Origin: Oegoconia quadripuncta
Taxonomy: Eukaryota; Arthropoda; Insecta; Lepidoptera; Autostichidae
Direction of reading: 5' to 3'
Length of the DNA stretch: 64,000 nucleotides
NCBI GenBank assembly: GCA_949316235.1
Contig: OX438755.1
Location: 20,235,151-20,299,150 of the forward strand
Of the stretch, positions 46,201 through 57,695 are shown in pieces. The first letter of the stretch is position 1. Each line of letters begins with the position of its first letter. A program made the position numbers and the translations under genes. Under the pieces are notes generated by a model that was given only the letters and a program-made list of their open reading frames with translations, had not been told where the DNA came from and did not search any database.

Positions 46201-46795
46201 ATTATAATTTATATCCCTAAAAAATCATAAAAAAATTATTATTATTATTTATTATTTATTTATCATTGAAAACTGTACATTCCATACTCCTGGACAAAAT
46301 TATCTGTTTTAGATATTTTGTCAGGCCTACAAAAAGACCAAGATCTGCGCTCCTTCTACTTCTACTTCTTCTTCTACTTCTACAAAGACATCTAAATAAC
46401 TTCGTATTCATATTCATTTATTTCTTTGTGATACACAGGTACAATAATGATGGTAAGAATATAAAGATAGCTGGATCACTGTGATTAAAATGACATACAA
46501 AAAAAAATAAAACATAAATAAACAATTACAAGTCATAACATACATGGATTGTTAGTTTTGTTATGTAGGTATCACACAATTTACAACTAGTACAATTTGC
46601 CTGGAAATGCACCACACTCAACTTTTTACCTATGATGGATCATCAAAACGAAATAAATTAATTAATAATTTGCTTGGCATAATACAATTAATTTACAATA
46701 AAACGTTGAAGTAATAATTTTCCCAATGTCATTTTATAACAAATCCATAAAATATTTCAAATAAATAACATAGATTACAGGCGAATGTTGTTTTT
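46201..46795. other. Intron 1, AT-rich
   Basis: No gene. It has a short TTATTA run near 46235 and a CTTCTAC-type pyrimidine repeat at 46350-46385. Confidence 0.4.
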
Positions 46796-47039
46796 GATGC
46801 ACTTCTATAATTGGACTTGTATATTTCGGTGGCACTATTTAGGCATAGTCTTTTTTGATGCACTTCTATAATTGGACTTGTATATTTCGGTGGCACTATT
46901 TAGGCATAGTCTTTTTTGATGCACTTCTATAATTGGACTTGTATATTTCGGTGGCACTATTTAGGCATAGTCTTTTTTGATGCACTTCTATAATTGGACT
47001 TGTATATTTCGGTGGCACTATTTTGGCACAGTTTTTTTT
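46796..47039 (+). repeat. Tandem repeat, 61-bp unit, four copies
   Basis: The unit starts GATGCACTTCTATAATTGGA at 46796, 46857, 46918 and 46979. The first three copies are essentially identical; the last changes TTTAGGCATAG to TTTTGGCACAG. Homogeneity suggests recent expansion. Confidence 0.92.
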
Positions 47040-47121
47040 GGCATATAAATTATAATCAGGCAAAGCAGTCTCTACGTTTCAGAATGAGGATTCCGGCAAC
47101 ACGTGACGCCAGAATAAATCA

Positions 47122-47330
47122 TCACCAATCATCTAGTCCTAAACTAAGCAAAGCTTTTAATATGGGTACTACATAGATAACGGATAAACATATATAAATA
47201 TTTATATAAACATCCATGACTCGGGAAATGCTCGTATTCATGACACAAACATTCACCCCTCGCGGGATGCGAACCCGCAACCGTATGTTTCGCTGACAGG
47301 ATCACTACCCACTACACCAATCGGTCGTCA
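47122..47330 (-). repeat. tRNA-derived SINE, family C
   Basis: Body start CACCAATCATCTAGTCCTAA, head end CAATCGGTCGTCA. Clear B-box complement (GGATGCGAACCCGCAACCG). Confidence 0.72.
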
Positions 47331-47456
47331 ATATGCTCGCTTAAAATATTGAATAAGTCTTATAAAACAGTGGCACATTGTTTTCCTTTGGGCACTATTT
47401 GAATGTGTGTGTGAATTCTACCATCATGAACATTTCTTTTTTAATAAATAAATAAA

Positions 47457-47678
47457 TAATACGCAGAACCGTCTAGTTCCACTTTAAGCAACTATAGGCT
47501 TGTGTTGTGGATACCAGATGGTTGACATACATAAATACATGTTTTTTTTGTAAATAAATACTTATTATAAATGAAAACATCCATAACATATTCATCATAC
47601 AAACATATGCCCCTTGCGGGATTCGAACCCGCGACCTTTTGGTATGGTGGTCAGAGTTTCTAACCACTACACCAAACA
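47457..47678 (-). repeat. tRNA-derived SINE, family B
   Basis: Minus copy with B-box complement GGGATTCGAACCCGCGACC and a tail at 47457. Its head directly abuts a MITE E copy. Confidence 0.78.
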
Positions 47679-47872
47679 GTGTGCGAAGTGTAAGTTTTGT
47701 CTCGTTTTTAACTTTACCATCGCGTTCGCGTTTACGAAAAAAGTCCTTATGAAAAAAATCGTTTCGCAAACTATCCGCTAGAGGCGCTGCACATTTCTCC
47801 ATACAAATCGTCACGTAAACGTGAACGCGGTAGTAAAGTTAAGTCGAAACAAAACTCACACTCCGCCCTCAG
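47679..47872. mobile_element. MITE E, full copy
   Basis: GTGTGCGAAGTGTAAGTTTT at the left, AAAACTCACACTCCGCCCTC at the right. Opposite orientation to the 22089 copy and near-identical to the 59760 copy. Confidence 0.8.
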
Positions 47873-48629
47873 GTCGACCAACCAAACAGGTTGGATCAAA
47901 CGCCTTGACAACAGGTGTGACCACAGAGTACTAATATAGGAGATCGATTTAAAGGCACGGCGGAAGATTGACGACATGCCGACGTCACAGGAAGAAATAG
48001 GTTGCGTCTATTCGTAGTTACCACAACTTCCTCCAATCTATTTCCCGGTTCATTTCTTTGCCACCGCATATTATCGGAACTTCCCAGTAAACTAGTAATT
48101 CACACCCACACCTAAGTAAATTAAGACGAAAGTTGATTGGAGGCCAAATATAGTCTGAGTAAAGTTTGTTTGCAATAAAGAACAATGACACATTATACAG
48201 CCTTGTTGTGAGACGGGAAAAAATATCTAGGTTTTAAGGTAGGCAAGGCAAGGTGTGCCTCAACGATTTAGCACTTGATAATTCATAATTCATATATTTA
48301 TTGCATTACACATGTACACACACTGCATTTGAATACACATATACCTACGTGACATTATTCACTGATGCGCACAGTAAAATATGCTTGTCTGGTTGTTCTC
48401 TTTTGTACCAGTGTCTCCTCGTGGGTAATAGCTGAAAATCAGTGTTTTGCTCTCTGAGCAATTATATACACTGAGCTATGATGACCCATTTGTACGGCTG
48501 TAGCACACACATACTCTAGTGTATCCTCATGTTACCTTTATGAATTGTTATAAAATATATTTATCCAATTGCTTTGGAACTTATGGTATGTGTGTGACTG
48601 GAGATACAAATAAACGATCTATCTATCTA
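47873..48629. other. Intron 1, unassigned
   Basis: No gene. About 48290-48530 resembles the LINE-like 3' region at 24430-24620 and 33190-33370 (AAAATCAGTGTTTTGCTCTC near CACTGAGC). Confidence 0.35.
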
Positions 48630-48945
48630 CATGTCATAGTTACAATACATAGGTAAGTACTAACATACATATACCTTGTCAGGCATGGCAATATGGAGGA
48701 AAGGGATACCTATGTTATTAATGTCGTTTCAATTACCAATAGTTATAATTTTTATGAAGCTACGTATGTATGTTGTAAGTTCAAAGAAAGTGCTCCAATT
48801 CCACAGTCAATCAACAATAAACAAAAAACTACAAATTAAAAGTACACTCTATCCTATTTCAACGAATATAATAAGATGTCAATAATAATATTAATAATGT
48901 CATGCATAAATCCATTTTACAATGTCAATTAAATTAACAATATCT
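48630..48945 (+). repeat. Long direct repeat G, copy 1
   Basis: About 315 bases (from CATGTCATAGTTACAATACA) that recur at 57026-57343 with only a few differences. It may be a recent retroelement fragment or segmental copy. The frame of 69 codons is not preserved with purpose. Confidence 0.8.
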
Positions 48946-49244
48946 TGACCTCAATTACACCTGAAGTTAGATGTACAGTCAGAAGTATGATCTCATCCCA
49001 TGCCCACATTATGACTGTATTTACGGGGGTCATGTTTCTCTGTACCTAACTGTACCTAGGTACCTAAACGAACTCACCCGGGTCACCCAATGGGCAATGG
49101 AGACAATGGCAACGCTCATATTACAATTCTAATCGGGTTGGGAATCGAATCCGCGACATTTTATAAGTTTTTCTTGTAATCAATTCAGCCACAGTTCCGT
49201 AAATTATTCATGGTACTCGTGCGCTTGACGCCCGCGGGTCTGGC

Positions 49245-49690
49245 GTAGTCCAGTCACGATATGCATATTTAAGGGTGTAACTTCCTATAATCTTAAAAGC
49301 CCTGATTTTTTGTACATAGACATAGTACCTATCAGTGATAGTGTAAAAAATATTTTCTAATAGGAATTTGCTTTAGGTATAGTGTAGGTATTTAGTTATA
49401 AAACCTACAATATTAAATTAAAGTTACCACTGTGCACTTCATTGTGTTGTAGAAGACGCTAAGATCTAAAACTATTTTCTAAAAAATTAATCAATAGCTA
49501 CTTTATATTTTCTAATAAATAGTTTATTTAATCGTGATATTTGCCCTCGGTGAAATTTTTCATAATTGTAAAGAAGTTAGTGCTCGATTTTTTTGAAAAT
49601 AGTTACAGGGGATCTAAGTATATTCTCCGACGTAATGTAATTCACAGTGGTAATTTTAATCGTATAGTCCATGTTTTATTACTAAATATG
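49245..49690 (-). repeat. Interspersed repeat F, minus copy
   Basis: Reverse complement of 40342-40770, about 90 percent similar by eye. Confidence 0.7.
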
Positions 49691-49864
49691 TATATTATAA
49701 TAACTAAAGCAAGCACAAGCTTTACATGTGCATATAATCACGTCCTGTGGGTTTCTTACGCCGCTTCTTTGCCCACAGATGATTTCCCTTCCGAAGCGGT
49801 GGTAGCTTGGACATACTGACTGACCGAAAATTTTTTATTTCCAATAGATTTAAATTGTCATTTT

Positions 49865-49960
49865 TTTTTATGCTTAACTGGATACGCGTTTGAACACAAT
49901 CTCACCTGATGGGAAGTGACGATGTGGCCGAAGATGAAGTACGCGGTCTCAGTAGATGAA
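49865..49960 (-). repeat. Jockey-like LINE 3' UTR fragment
   Basis: Shares GGGAAGTGACGATGTGGCCG with the copies at 30290 and 45180. Confidence 0.6.
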
Positions 49961-50093
49961 TGCTTAAAGTTTATCCTTACTGGACTAATTGGCCATAATC
50001 CACGGACACAGGTCAGCGCTTATTTGTGGATTTGGGTCGAACTAGTGGTCACCTGACACGTGATACTTATTTTGCCGAATTTACGCAATACAT

Positions 50094-50364
50094 TATACAG
50101 GGTGTAACGGTTAAGTGTAGTCATATTTTAAGGGCTTGTTCTACCCATCAATACGAACAACTTTTACTATGGGGGCAACTTCGAAATCGCGAAAAAAAAA
50201 TCAGCTGTTTCATACATTGCATCGGGAGGTTATTGAAATTTTCTATGGAACAGCTGATTTTTTTTTCGCGATTTCGAAGTTGCCCCCATAGTAAAAGTTG
50301 TTCGTATTGATGGGTAGAACAAGCCCTTAAAATATGACTACACTTAACCGTTACACGGTGTATA
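50094..50364. mobile_element. Palindromic foldback MITE, copy 1
   Basis: Starts TATACAGGGTGTAACGGTTA and ends with its complement. The arms are about 115 bases each and almost perfectly complementary, around a loop of roughly 40 bases. A near-identical copy lies at 51691-51949. Confidence 0.9.
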
Positions 50365-50740
50365 TGTACCTACCTTATTACCGTCATTCCTAAAACCTAT
50401 ATTTATGAGAGCATTTTGTCAAATCTTTAATATAACATGGAATGCTTGTTGCCTACATTACAATTTTGGTGACCAAAAAACCTTTTTATCAAATTGAAGT
50501 TATTTATGGGACCAAACCCTCTCTTCCACATTTCTATTGATGTCAGCTAAGAATGTAAACAGGTAGGTATGACGAGTGAACGCTATTTTGTATTTTTTTC
50601 AAAATGGCGGACAGCAGGTTGGTAGGCCAAAATCTTCCAAGATGAGTCCCCTTTTTCTTATTTCTTTTTATGCTTCTTATTGTTGTACAATAAAGAATAT
50701 TTTGTTTGTTTGTTTGTTTGATTATATACCTACCTAACTA

Positions 50741-50972
50741 ACCGCCTCCGTGGCTCAATGTAAACAACATTGGGTTTACGATTCGGAGGTCGCGGGTTCG
50801 ATCCCCAGCGGCGTACATGTTTAAGTGCTCAACCACAATAAATACGCACAGATTACAGTCACCGTGGCTCAATGTAAACAACATTGGGTTTACGATTCGG
50901 AGGTCGCGGGTTCGATCCCCAGCGGCGTACATGTTTAAGTGCTCTTGCACAATAAATACGCACAGATTACAG
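50741..50972 (+). repeat. Two tandem SINE-A heads without bodies
   Basis: Two nearly identical units of about 115 bp, each with ...CCGTGGCTCAATGTAAACA, B-box GGTTCGATCCCC and GGCGTACATGTTTAAGTGC, followed by CACAATAAATACGCACAG. The SINE body is absent and the 3' sequence differs from family A. Confidence 0.75.
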
Positions 50973-51214
50973 TCAGAAAATATATGTAACTGTGAGCTTA
51001 TCCCTTAAAAAGATCTCATCCAGGCAGCCCTATTGGTGATTAGAAAAGTTAGACGAGATGGGCAACTACTATATCAAACTATACATGCAGCAGAGTGGAT
51101 GATATTTTAAAAAAAGGCTCTTTAGATTAATTCTTCATGATAGCTTTATAATTGTTCTTATTTTGTAAAATTGGTAGTTGTCTACAAAAAAAATATTATT
51201 AAAATAAATAAAAC

Positions 51215-51535
51215 AAAGCTGAACAAGCTCAATGTAACAAGCGCCGTAAATATGCGTCAATCTCTTTAAACCACGAGTTTGCGGCGCTTGCAGTGGAGAC
51301 TTTGGGCCCGTGGTCTTCTGACATGAAACATTTTGTAAAGGATTTATCCGTTAGACTGGTCCACGCCTCTGGAGATGTGAGAGCTGGTGCCTACTTTGCT
51401 CAGCAGCTGAGCTTATGCATTCAGCGGGGCAATAGCGCTAGCGTACTAGGTACTATGCCTCACGGAAGCGAGTTGGACGGCGTATTTTTAATTGTGTTTT
51501 ATAAATTTGTTGTTTCATGTAAATAAAATATATAA
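51215..51535 (+). pseudogene. RLE-retroelement C-terminal fragment
   Basis: A frame to TAA at 51524 with RRKYASISLNHEFAALA, VETLGPWSSDMKHF and QRGNSASVLGTMPHGSELDG. It aligns with the last 100 residues of the frame at 40893-42404, about 65 percent identical by eye. Strongly 5'-truncated. Confidence 0.8.
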
Positions 51536-51690
51536 ATAATATCATAATATCATATCACCAAAAATATCATCACTAATTAGTGGAAACTGTTTTGGCTTAT
51601 GTGTTGGCTTTTTTGTTACAAACATATTGTATCAGTATTAGCTGTTTGTTTCCAAGAAGTAAATAAAAAAAATAAAAAATATGAGTCATT

Positions 51691-51949
51691 TATACAGGGT
51701 GTAACGGTTAAGTGTAGTCATATTTTAAGGGCTTGTTCTACCCATCAATACGAACAACTTTTACTATGGGGGCAACTTCGAAATCGCGAAAAAAAATCAG
51801 CTGTTTCATACATTGCATCGGGAGGTTATTGAAATTTTCTATGGAACAGCTCATTTTTTTTTCGCGATTTCGAAGTTGCCCCCATAGTAAAAGTTGTTCG
51901 TATTGATGGGTAGAACAAGCCCTTAAATATGACTACACTTAACCGTTAA
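51691..51949. mobile_element. Palindromic foldback MITE, copy 2
   Basis: Same hairpin as 50094-50364; the outermost bases at its right end are lost. The two copies are about 1.3 kb apart in intron 1. Confidence 0.88.
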
Positions 51950-52183
51950 TTCGTGTAATTCATGTTTACTGGTGACTCTACTCTTAATTACGAACAACTT
52001 TCCCCGAGAAACCATACCTACTTTTTTTCGAATTAGATCAAAAACATTTTCGGTTACCCCTTACAAAGCAAACCACATTTAGGGTGGAAGTCCAACAATT
52101 TTCGGTTGAATTCGGCTGTTGTTCGTAATCAGGAGTGGAGTCGCCAGTTTATGGGAATTACACGAATTCAAATTCACCATGTA

Positions 52184-52858
52184 TTAGGTCCTTACCTATG
52201 AAATTGGATGAGTGGAAGTCTACCACTGTACGTTTCTCAAGAAACTTCTTACCACGTACGACCACCCTGTGGGACGGACTTCCGTCAGCGGTATTCCCAA
52301 ACGAGTACGACATTGGAACCTTCAAGAAACGAGCCTACACCTTCCTCAAAGGTCGGCAACGCATCTGTGACCCTTTTGGTGTTGCGGGTGTCCATGGGCG
52401 GCGGTGATTGCTTTCCATCAGGTGACCCGCATGTTCGTTTGCCGCCCTCTCATATAAAAAAAAAATAATAATTGGCGTTTTGTAAGAAGAATTTCATTAA
52501 GACTGTTTTCTCCTGTTCTCCTTCTGTTTTTTGATTTTTTTTTGGGAACAGCAAATCCAAATTTAGCTAAACTTTGTGTGTATTATAGGCAGCGTTAATT
52601 TTTAAAAGTAACCGCTTTATAAAAGTTTCAGCGAATCTAAGAAATAATCATGGGAAGCACATGAAAAGAGCTCTGTTCAAATTGTTTTTATTATGTGATT
52701 TAGCCCAGAAGATAAAAAATATTTCATGTGAAACTTTGAAATTATATTCCATTTTCCAAATAAAAAACAAATTTGGATATAGCTTTGAAAATCGCCGGAA
52801 TTGGTACATATATGATTAACGAAGAAAAAAAACTCTAATTTCATAGGTAAAGACCCAA
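52184..52858 (-). mobile_element. TA-flanked mariner-type MITE, copy 5, split by a LINE end
   Basis: TA at 52182-52183 and 52859-52860. The element is interrupted at 52209 by a LINE fragment and resumes at 52475 (GGCGTTTTGTAAGAAGAAT). Confidence 0.85.
52209..52474 (+). pseudogene. 5'-truncated LINE inserted in the MITE
   Basis: Encodes [20 protein letters not shown] and [13 protein letters not shown], the C-terminus of a LINE reverse transcriptase, followed by a short 3' UTR and A-run. AATTGG occurs on both sides, a short target duplication. Confidence 0.8.
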
Positions 52859-52992
52859 TATAATACACACAGCAATGGTAAAACCTATCCAATAACATGA
52901 TCTGTGCCTACCTACCTAATGAAAAAAACCGCCCATCAGACCGCCCAACAACATGCACACATGTTTTTATCTTATGCAATATTTCTTTGCAG

Positions 52993-53119
52993 ATTGACAA
53001 GTTGTTGCGCGCTCCGCTGCAGCGCGACCTTCTGGCTTCTCCTGCTAGTGACGGCGGCGGCTCAGGAAGTCTACGACGAAGCGCCTTCAGGGGATGAGGA
53101 TGCTGATATGGCTTACCAG
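52993..53119 (+). CDS. CNMamide-like peptide precursor, exon 2 (signal peptide)
   Basis: Acceptor TTTCTTTGCAG ends at 52992; donor GTCTGG at 53120 is a weak GT site. With exon 1 it reads MKSLRLTSCCALRCSATFWL then LLLVTAAAQEVYDEAPSG. This is a classic signal peptide: basic start, leucine-rich core, and an Ala-Ala-Ala cleavage site before Gln-Glu (about residue 28). An acidic propeptide follows (DEDADMAYQ). Phase returns to 0. The in-frame upstream ATGs at 52904 and 52961 lie across the acceptor and are less likely starts. Confidence 0.75.
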
Positions 53120-53609
53120 GTCTGGATTTAAACATTCACAAGACTCAAACTTAAATTCAATAAACAAAAAAAAATACATAAATTTCATATAATAAATGAA
53201 TATAATATATAATAATTACCTATTATTGCTCATCAAAATAATAATATACCAAAATAAATAAAAAAGTAGGTATATAAACATAAATACAAACAATAAAACC
53301 TAAGTAATTGTAACAATTGTCAAAAGCCTAAGATTGTCGTGTACTTTATAGTGCTCTCTCAAATTGCTTGTGCCCTAACAGGGTGTCACATGACACTACT
53401 TAATGTACCTAACAACTGTATGTATATATGAACCACTGTGATATGCAATAAACACTTTGAGTTTGAGAACTACAGCGAGTGGTAGAGACCTTAGGTCTAG
53501 TCAACAGTTTCTCTGCGTATGTGCAGTCCTATGGTTGGTCATAGTTTCTTTAAAGAATTAGATCAGAAATGAGGCCATTGGAAAATAACAAAATGATGTT
53601 GACAAAGTC

Positions 53610-53792
53610 TAAAGAATGACTCAGTTGAAGTGGCTGTGGGTCATATAGGTCGCAGAACCGATTGGGGTTAAAGTGGAGATAAGGACAGCGTACAGGAATG
53701 CGAAGCGTGGGTGGCCAGAAGTGGTTGGATGAGGAAGGCGGAAGAAGCCTTTGTCCAGCAATGGATGGAGATAACTGACGACGATGATGGGG
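53610..53792 (+). pseudogene. RTE-type LINE 3' end
   Basis: Reads KWLWVGHIGRRTDWG, a stop, then WVARSGWMRKAEEAFVQQW and a GACGACGATGATGG tail, the usual RTE ending. It is a separate copy from the one at 2061/6037. Confidence 0.6.
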
Positions 53793-54587
53793 CTTGACCG
53801 AGGGGTTTACAGTAGAGTTCAATATGATAGACCCACTCAAACACGCCCATATCCACCACACAAGCACATACACACTTACATGCCCACTCAATAGTCAACC
53901 CATACACACTCACAAATTTAACAGTTTACATATTGTATATACACGCGCATTTAATACATATATATTACTAACGCCACTAACGTCTTCTCGTTTACCAATG
54001 AGTACCATGTCATACATTTATAGATAGGTACCTACTACTGCAAAGTTGTAATGGGGGAGGACCCCCACTACCTATCTCCTCCTTCTCCTGATGACCTGAA
54101 ATACAGGCTACTGCCTAGTTTAGGCATCAGTCGCCCACAATTTTCATTTATAAATGTATCTTATAATACTGTAATGTATGAATTGTGGAGGAAAAATAGG
54201 ATTTTTGATTTGATTTGATTAAGTTTTCTCTTTCCATAAGTATCATAAATGGTGAATCTCTATTCACCTCCTCTGATCGTGGCTATAACAGTATCGACCA
54301 GGGTTGAGCTGCATCAGCAGCAGAGCTCCAAACTTTACAATGTCCAACCCAACTGCCCAGCGTGGCTACTAGGGCAGTTCTTCCCATGTAAAGCTATGTA
54401 AATAGGAGCGGCTTGTTAATTTTTTTGGATCCAGTTGTGTTTCTTGAAAACATCCCTTCAATTTTAGTATAAGTATTTCATAATTACACATAGACTATGA
54501 TTAAAATTACAACTGTGAATTTTATTGCGTCGGACAATATAATTAAAATTCCTGTAACTATTTTCAAAAGAATCGATGCACAATTAT

Positions 54588-54763
54588 GCACAACGGGTTA
54601 GCACTTGACCTCAATCACACCTGATGCTAAGTGAAGATGAGGCCGAAGGTGGAAGCGTACTGACCCGGAAACCCAAATATTTGGGGAACTGGCTATCTTA
54701 TCTCTGACAACCGGAACACAACAATGCTATTAACATTGCTGTTTGGCGGCAGATTTAGATAAT
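54588..54763 (-). repeat. Family-A SINE tail, minus copy
   Basis: GCACAACGGGTTAGCACTTG, TCAATCACACCTGATGCTAA, and body up to GGCGGCAGATTTAGATAAT. The head is missing. Confidence 0.78.
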
Positions 54764-54829
54764 ATTTTATAGTTGTAAAAATATAGCTTTGTCCTAATTT
54801 TTCTTATTTTATATTAAATTGTTTATTAG

Positions 54830-54948
54830 GATAATGATGTAGACACCGGGCCTGAGAGTCGCCAGAGGTCGTCATATTTGGAGCCATCCCAAGATGTGAT
54901 GCAGAAGCTCCTTAAGGCATTTCATACACGGGACGAACCAAGTTACAG
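54830..54948 (+). CDS. CNMamide-like peptide precursor, exon 3 (propeptide)
   Basis: Acceptor TTTATTAG ends at 54829; donor GTGATT at 54949. It encodes DNDVDTGPESRQRSSYLEPS and QDVMQKLLKAFHTRDEPSY plus two bases of Arg. It has no cysteine and no dibasic site and acts as spacer propeptide. The segment QDVMQKLLKAF is predicted amphipathic. It fits both neighbours in phase, and codons are unlike the surrounding AT-rich intron. Confidence 0.75.
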
Positions 54949-55931
54949 GTGATTACAAAGTTATTTAGTATAATATATACTTAATGGATTATGATGTAGA
55001 TAATAATTATACAATTTATTATAAAAAAAATCACAAATAAAAAACTAGCCCCAAGTGTCTGGTTGGTGGAATGGTACCCAGAAGGCTGGCCGCGTTGCCT
55101 CGCTGTATAGCAAGGATGATTCTTTGACCAAAGTATGATACTTTTACAAGAGTAGCGCCGACTTCGAAAGATATTTTTTCATATAGCAGATATAATAATC
55201 AAAATCAAAAATGTTTTTATTTCGTAAGTTATAAGAATAACATTTGAAATCGTCATGACATACAGTTATCGCTCATTCACTAAGCAGTCTCCCCAGAGAA
55301 GAACGAGCAAGAAACTCCGGGGTTGCTCTTTTTAAATAAGTCAATACAAAACAAATACCTAATTGTAAAATTTATGATTCGACAAAGAAAATATAAAATA
55401 TATTGGATAATGCTGAGCAGTTCATGTCCACGCATTCTTATCATCCAGATAGTCAGAAATTTTATAATAGCCTTTGGCACATAGTTTCCGTTTAATGGTT
55501 GTTTTAAATTTATTTAAAGGCAAATTTTGAATGTCTACCGGAACCTTATTGTAAAAGCGTATACATTGTCCCTTGAATGATTGTGTAAGCGACTGCTATG
55601 GACAGCAAGTTTATTTTTATATCTTGTATTAACATTGTGTATTTCACAATTTTTCCTAAACAAATAATAGGTGTGTTTCAATAAAATATTACTTTGTAAT
55701 GGCTGATTCGGTGAAGTTGGTTGTTGTTTTGTTAAATAGTTTTTAAAATATTGGTTTCGCTACTCCGAATTTGAGGTTAGGAACTTTTTTTTTATGCATT
55801 TATTCATCCTGCTCATTCGCTTGGACGAAATATACAACTAATCCTCTTACTCCTACGTCGCGCGCGACAAACGCTATACTGCTACGCAGGCTGATCTCAG
55901 CACCTTTCACGATGTTTTTTTTCCTCCATAG

Positions 55932-56110
55932 ACCGAGCTGGCGACCCGAGGGGACGACTCATTCCATCCAGCAAATCCCAGGGGCAGAGAGCAGAGTGGT
56001 TAAACGCTTGTCCAATCTACTGACTGGCGAGAAGGGTATGGGGTTCAAGTCCATGGAGCCTATGTTGAGGCCGCAGAGGAAATGGAAGATCAAGAAGGGG
56101 AAAGCTATTG
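55932..56110 (+). CDS. CNMamide-like peptide precursor, exon 4 (basic propeptide)
   Basis: Acceptor CCTCCATAG ends at 55931; donor GTAAGT at 56111. After completing Arg it reads PSWRPEGTTHSIQQIPGAES, RVVKRLSNLLTGEKGMGF and QRKWKIKKGKAIG. VVKR and KIKK are prohormone convertase sites; the second would release the C-terminal peptide. One base carries over so Gly is completed by the last exon. An open frame starting at 55771 is intronic before the acceptor. Confidence 0.78.
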
Positions 56111-57025
56111 GTAAGTCTGACACATTAACTATCTAACTAATATTATAAATTTCTATCCATCCTATTGCTAGCCACTGGGCAGCGCCTTTTACATTAGAAG
56201 TTGACATTTGATATTTGACTTTTTCCTAAATTTTATTTATATTTATTATTATTGTTGTATAACCAATTTTATACTAACATAAACTAAGACTTACTAGCCT
56301 AATATGGAATAATCCGAAATAAAATATTTGATTGATTAATTTACGTTACGTTACATTCTTCTGTTATTTATTACTAATAAAAATTAATGTCTTCTGTAGT
56401 TCTTACTAATATTATGTGAGGTATTTCTTGAGGTTATTAAGTAAAAAGGTCTCTATTAGTAGAGACATAAAATATAAAGTACTCCAACAAGTCGTTTTAT
56501 CGGTTTTGATACTTTTCTCTCGAGCTAATTTTAAAATAAAATCTAACTAATATGATAAAAGCGAAAGTTTGGATTTTGTTTGTTGCTCAATCACGCCGAA
56601 ACGGATGAACGGATTTTGATGAAATTTGGTATATACGTAAAGTATACCCTGGATTAAGACTATATTTTTTGGTCCCATATCAAACAAATCAAAAATGCTT
56701 TATTTTGTAGGTACACAGGGTACACTTAAAATAGTCAGACTTTACACTTTTAAACCTACTGCTTGTTCAAAAGGCAATTTTCCCCTGAGAAGATCAAGCA
56801 AGAAATTCGAGAGGTTGCTCTTTAAAAAAAAAATTTTGTAATATAAAAATATTACAAAATTATTAATTATTATTTTATATCATAATATTTATTCATATAT
56901 ATTCACATATTTCATATATTCATATTCATATATTCATAATCATATTCATATATTCATATTCATATATTCATATTCATATTCATATTCATATATTCATGTA
57001 TATTCAAATATTTATTGCATTACAC

Positions 57026-57343
57026 ATGTCATAGTTACAATACATAGGTAAGTACTAACATACATATGTACCTTGTCAGGCATGGCAATATGGAGGAAAG
57101 GGATATCTATGTTATTAATGTCGTTTCAATTACCAATAGTTATAATTTTTATGAAGCTACGTATGTATGTTGTAAGTTCAAAGAAAGTGCTCCAATTCCA
57201 CAGTCAATCAACAATAAACAAAAAATAACAAATTAAAAGTTACACTCTATCCTATTTCAACGAATATAATAAGATGTCAATAATAATATTAATAATGTCA
57301 TGCATAAATCCATTTTAGATTGTCAATTAAATTAATTATATCA
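57026..57343 (+). repeat. Long direct repeat G, copy 2
   Basis: Near-identical to 48630-48945. It is preceded by an ATTCATAT-type microsatellite at 56885-57010. Confidence 0.8.
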
Positions 57344-57695
57344 TGCGTAGGTAACTTTCCTCCACGTGTCTATTTCTATGTATATTTTTTTTGTTATTAA
57401 TTCATTATTAATTGTGAAATAGCCTGGTTATGCGAACGGGCTGGTTATGTCCATGAATGTTTTCATCTAAAAATAATCTGATATTTTATAATATGCTTTC
57501 TTAATAAGTTTTATAGTATTTATTAAAAATGAATAGTTCCCGCGGAATAAATTTTCCGCGATGAAGTTATTCTACACAGGCGAAGCCGCGGGGAAAGCTA
57601 GTCATCCTATAAAAGCCTCTTTCTCTATAGTGATTTATATTCCCAGCTTCACATTTATTATACGATTTTTTTTTAATTGTTTTTTTTTTTCACAG

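Noticed and set aside
46796..47039. CRISPR-like array
   Set aside because: The 61-bp units abut without unique spacers; this is a simple tandem repeat in a eukaryotic genome.
55771..56136. 121-codon frame starting at 55771 as a single-exon gene
   Set aside because: The part before 55932 is intronic, and the coding part is exon 4 of the peptide precursor with clear splice sites.
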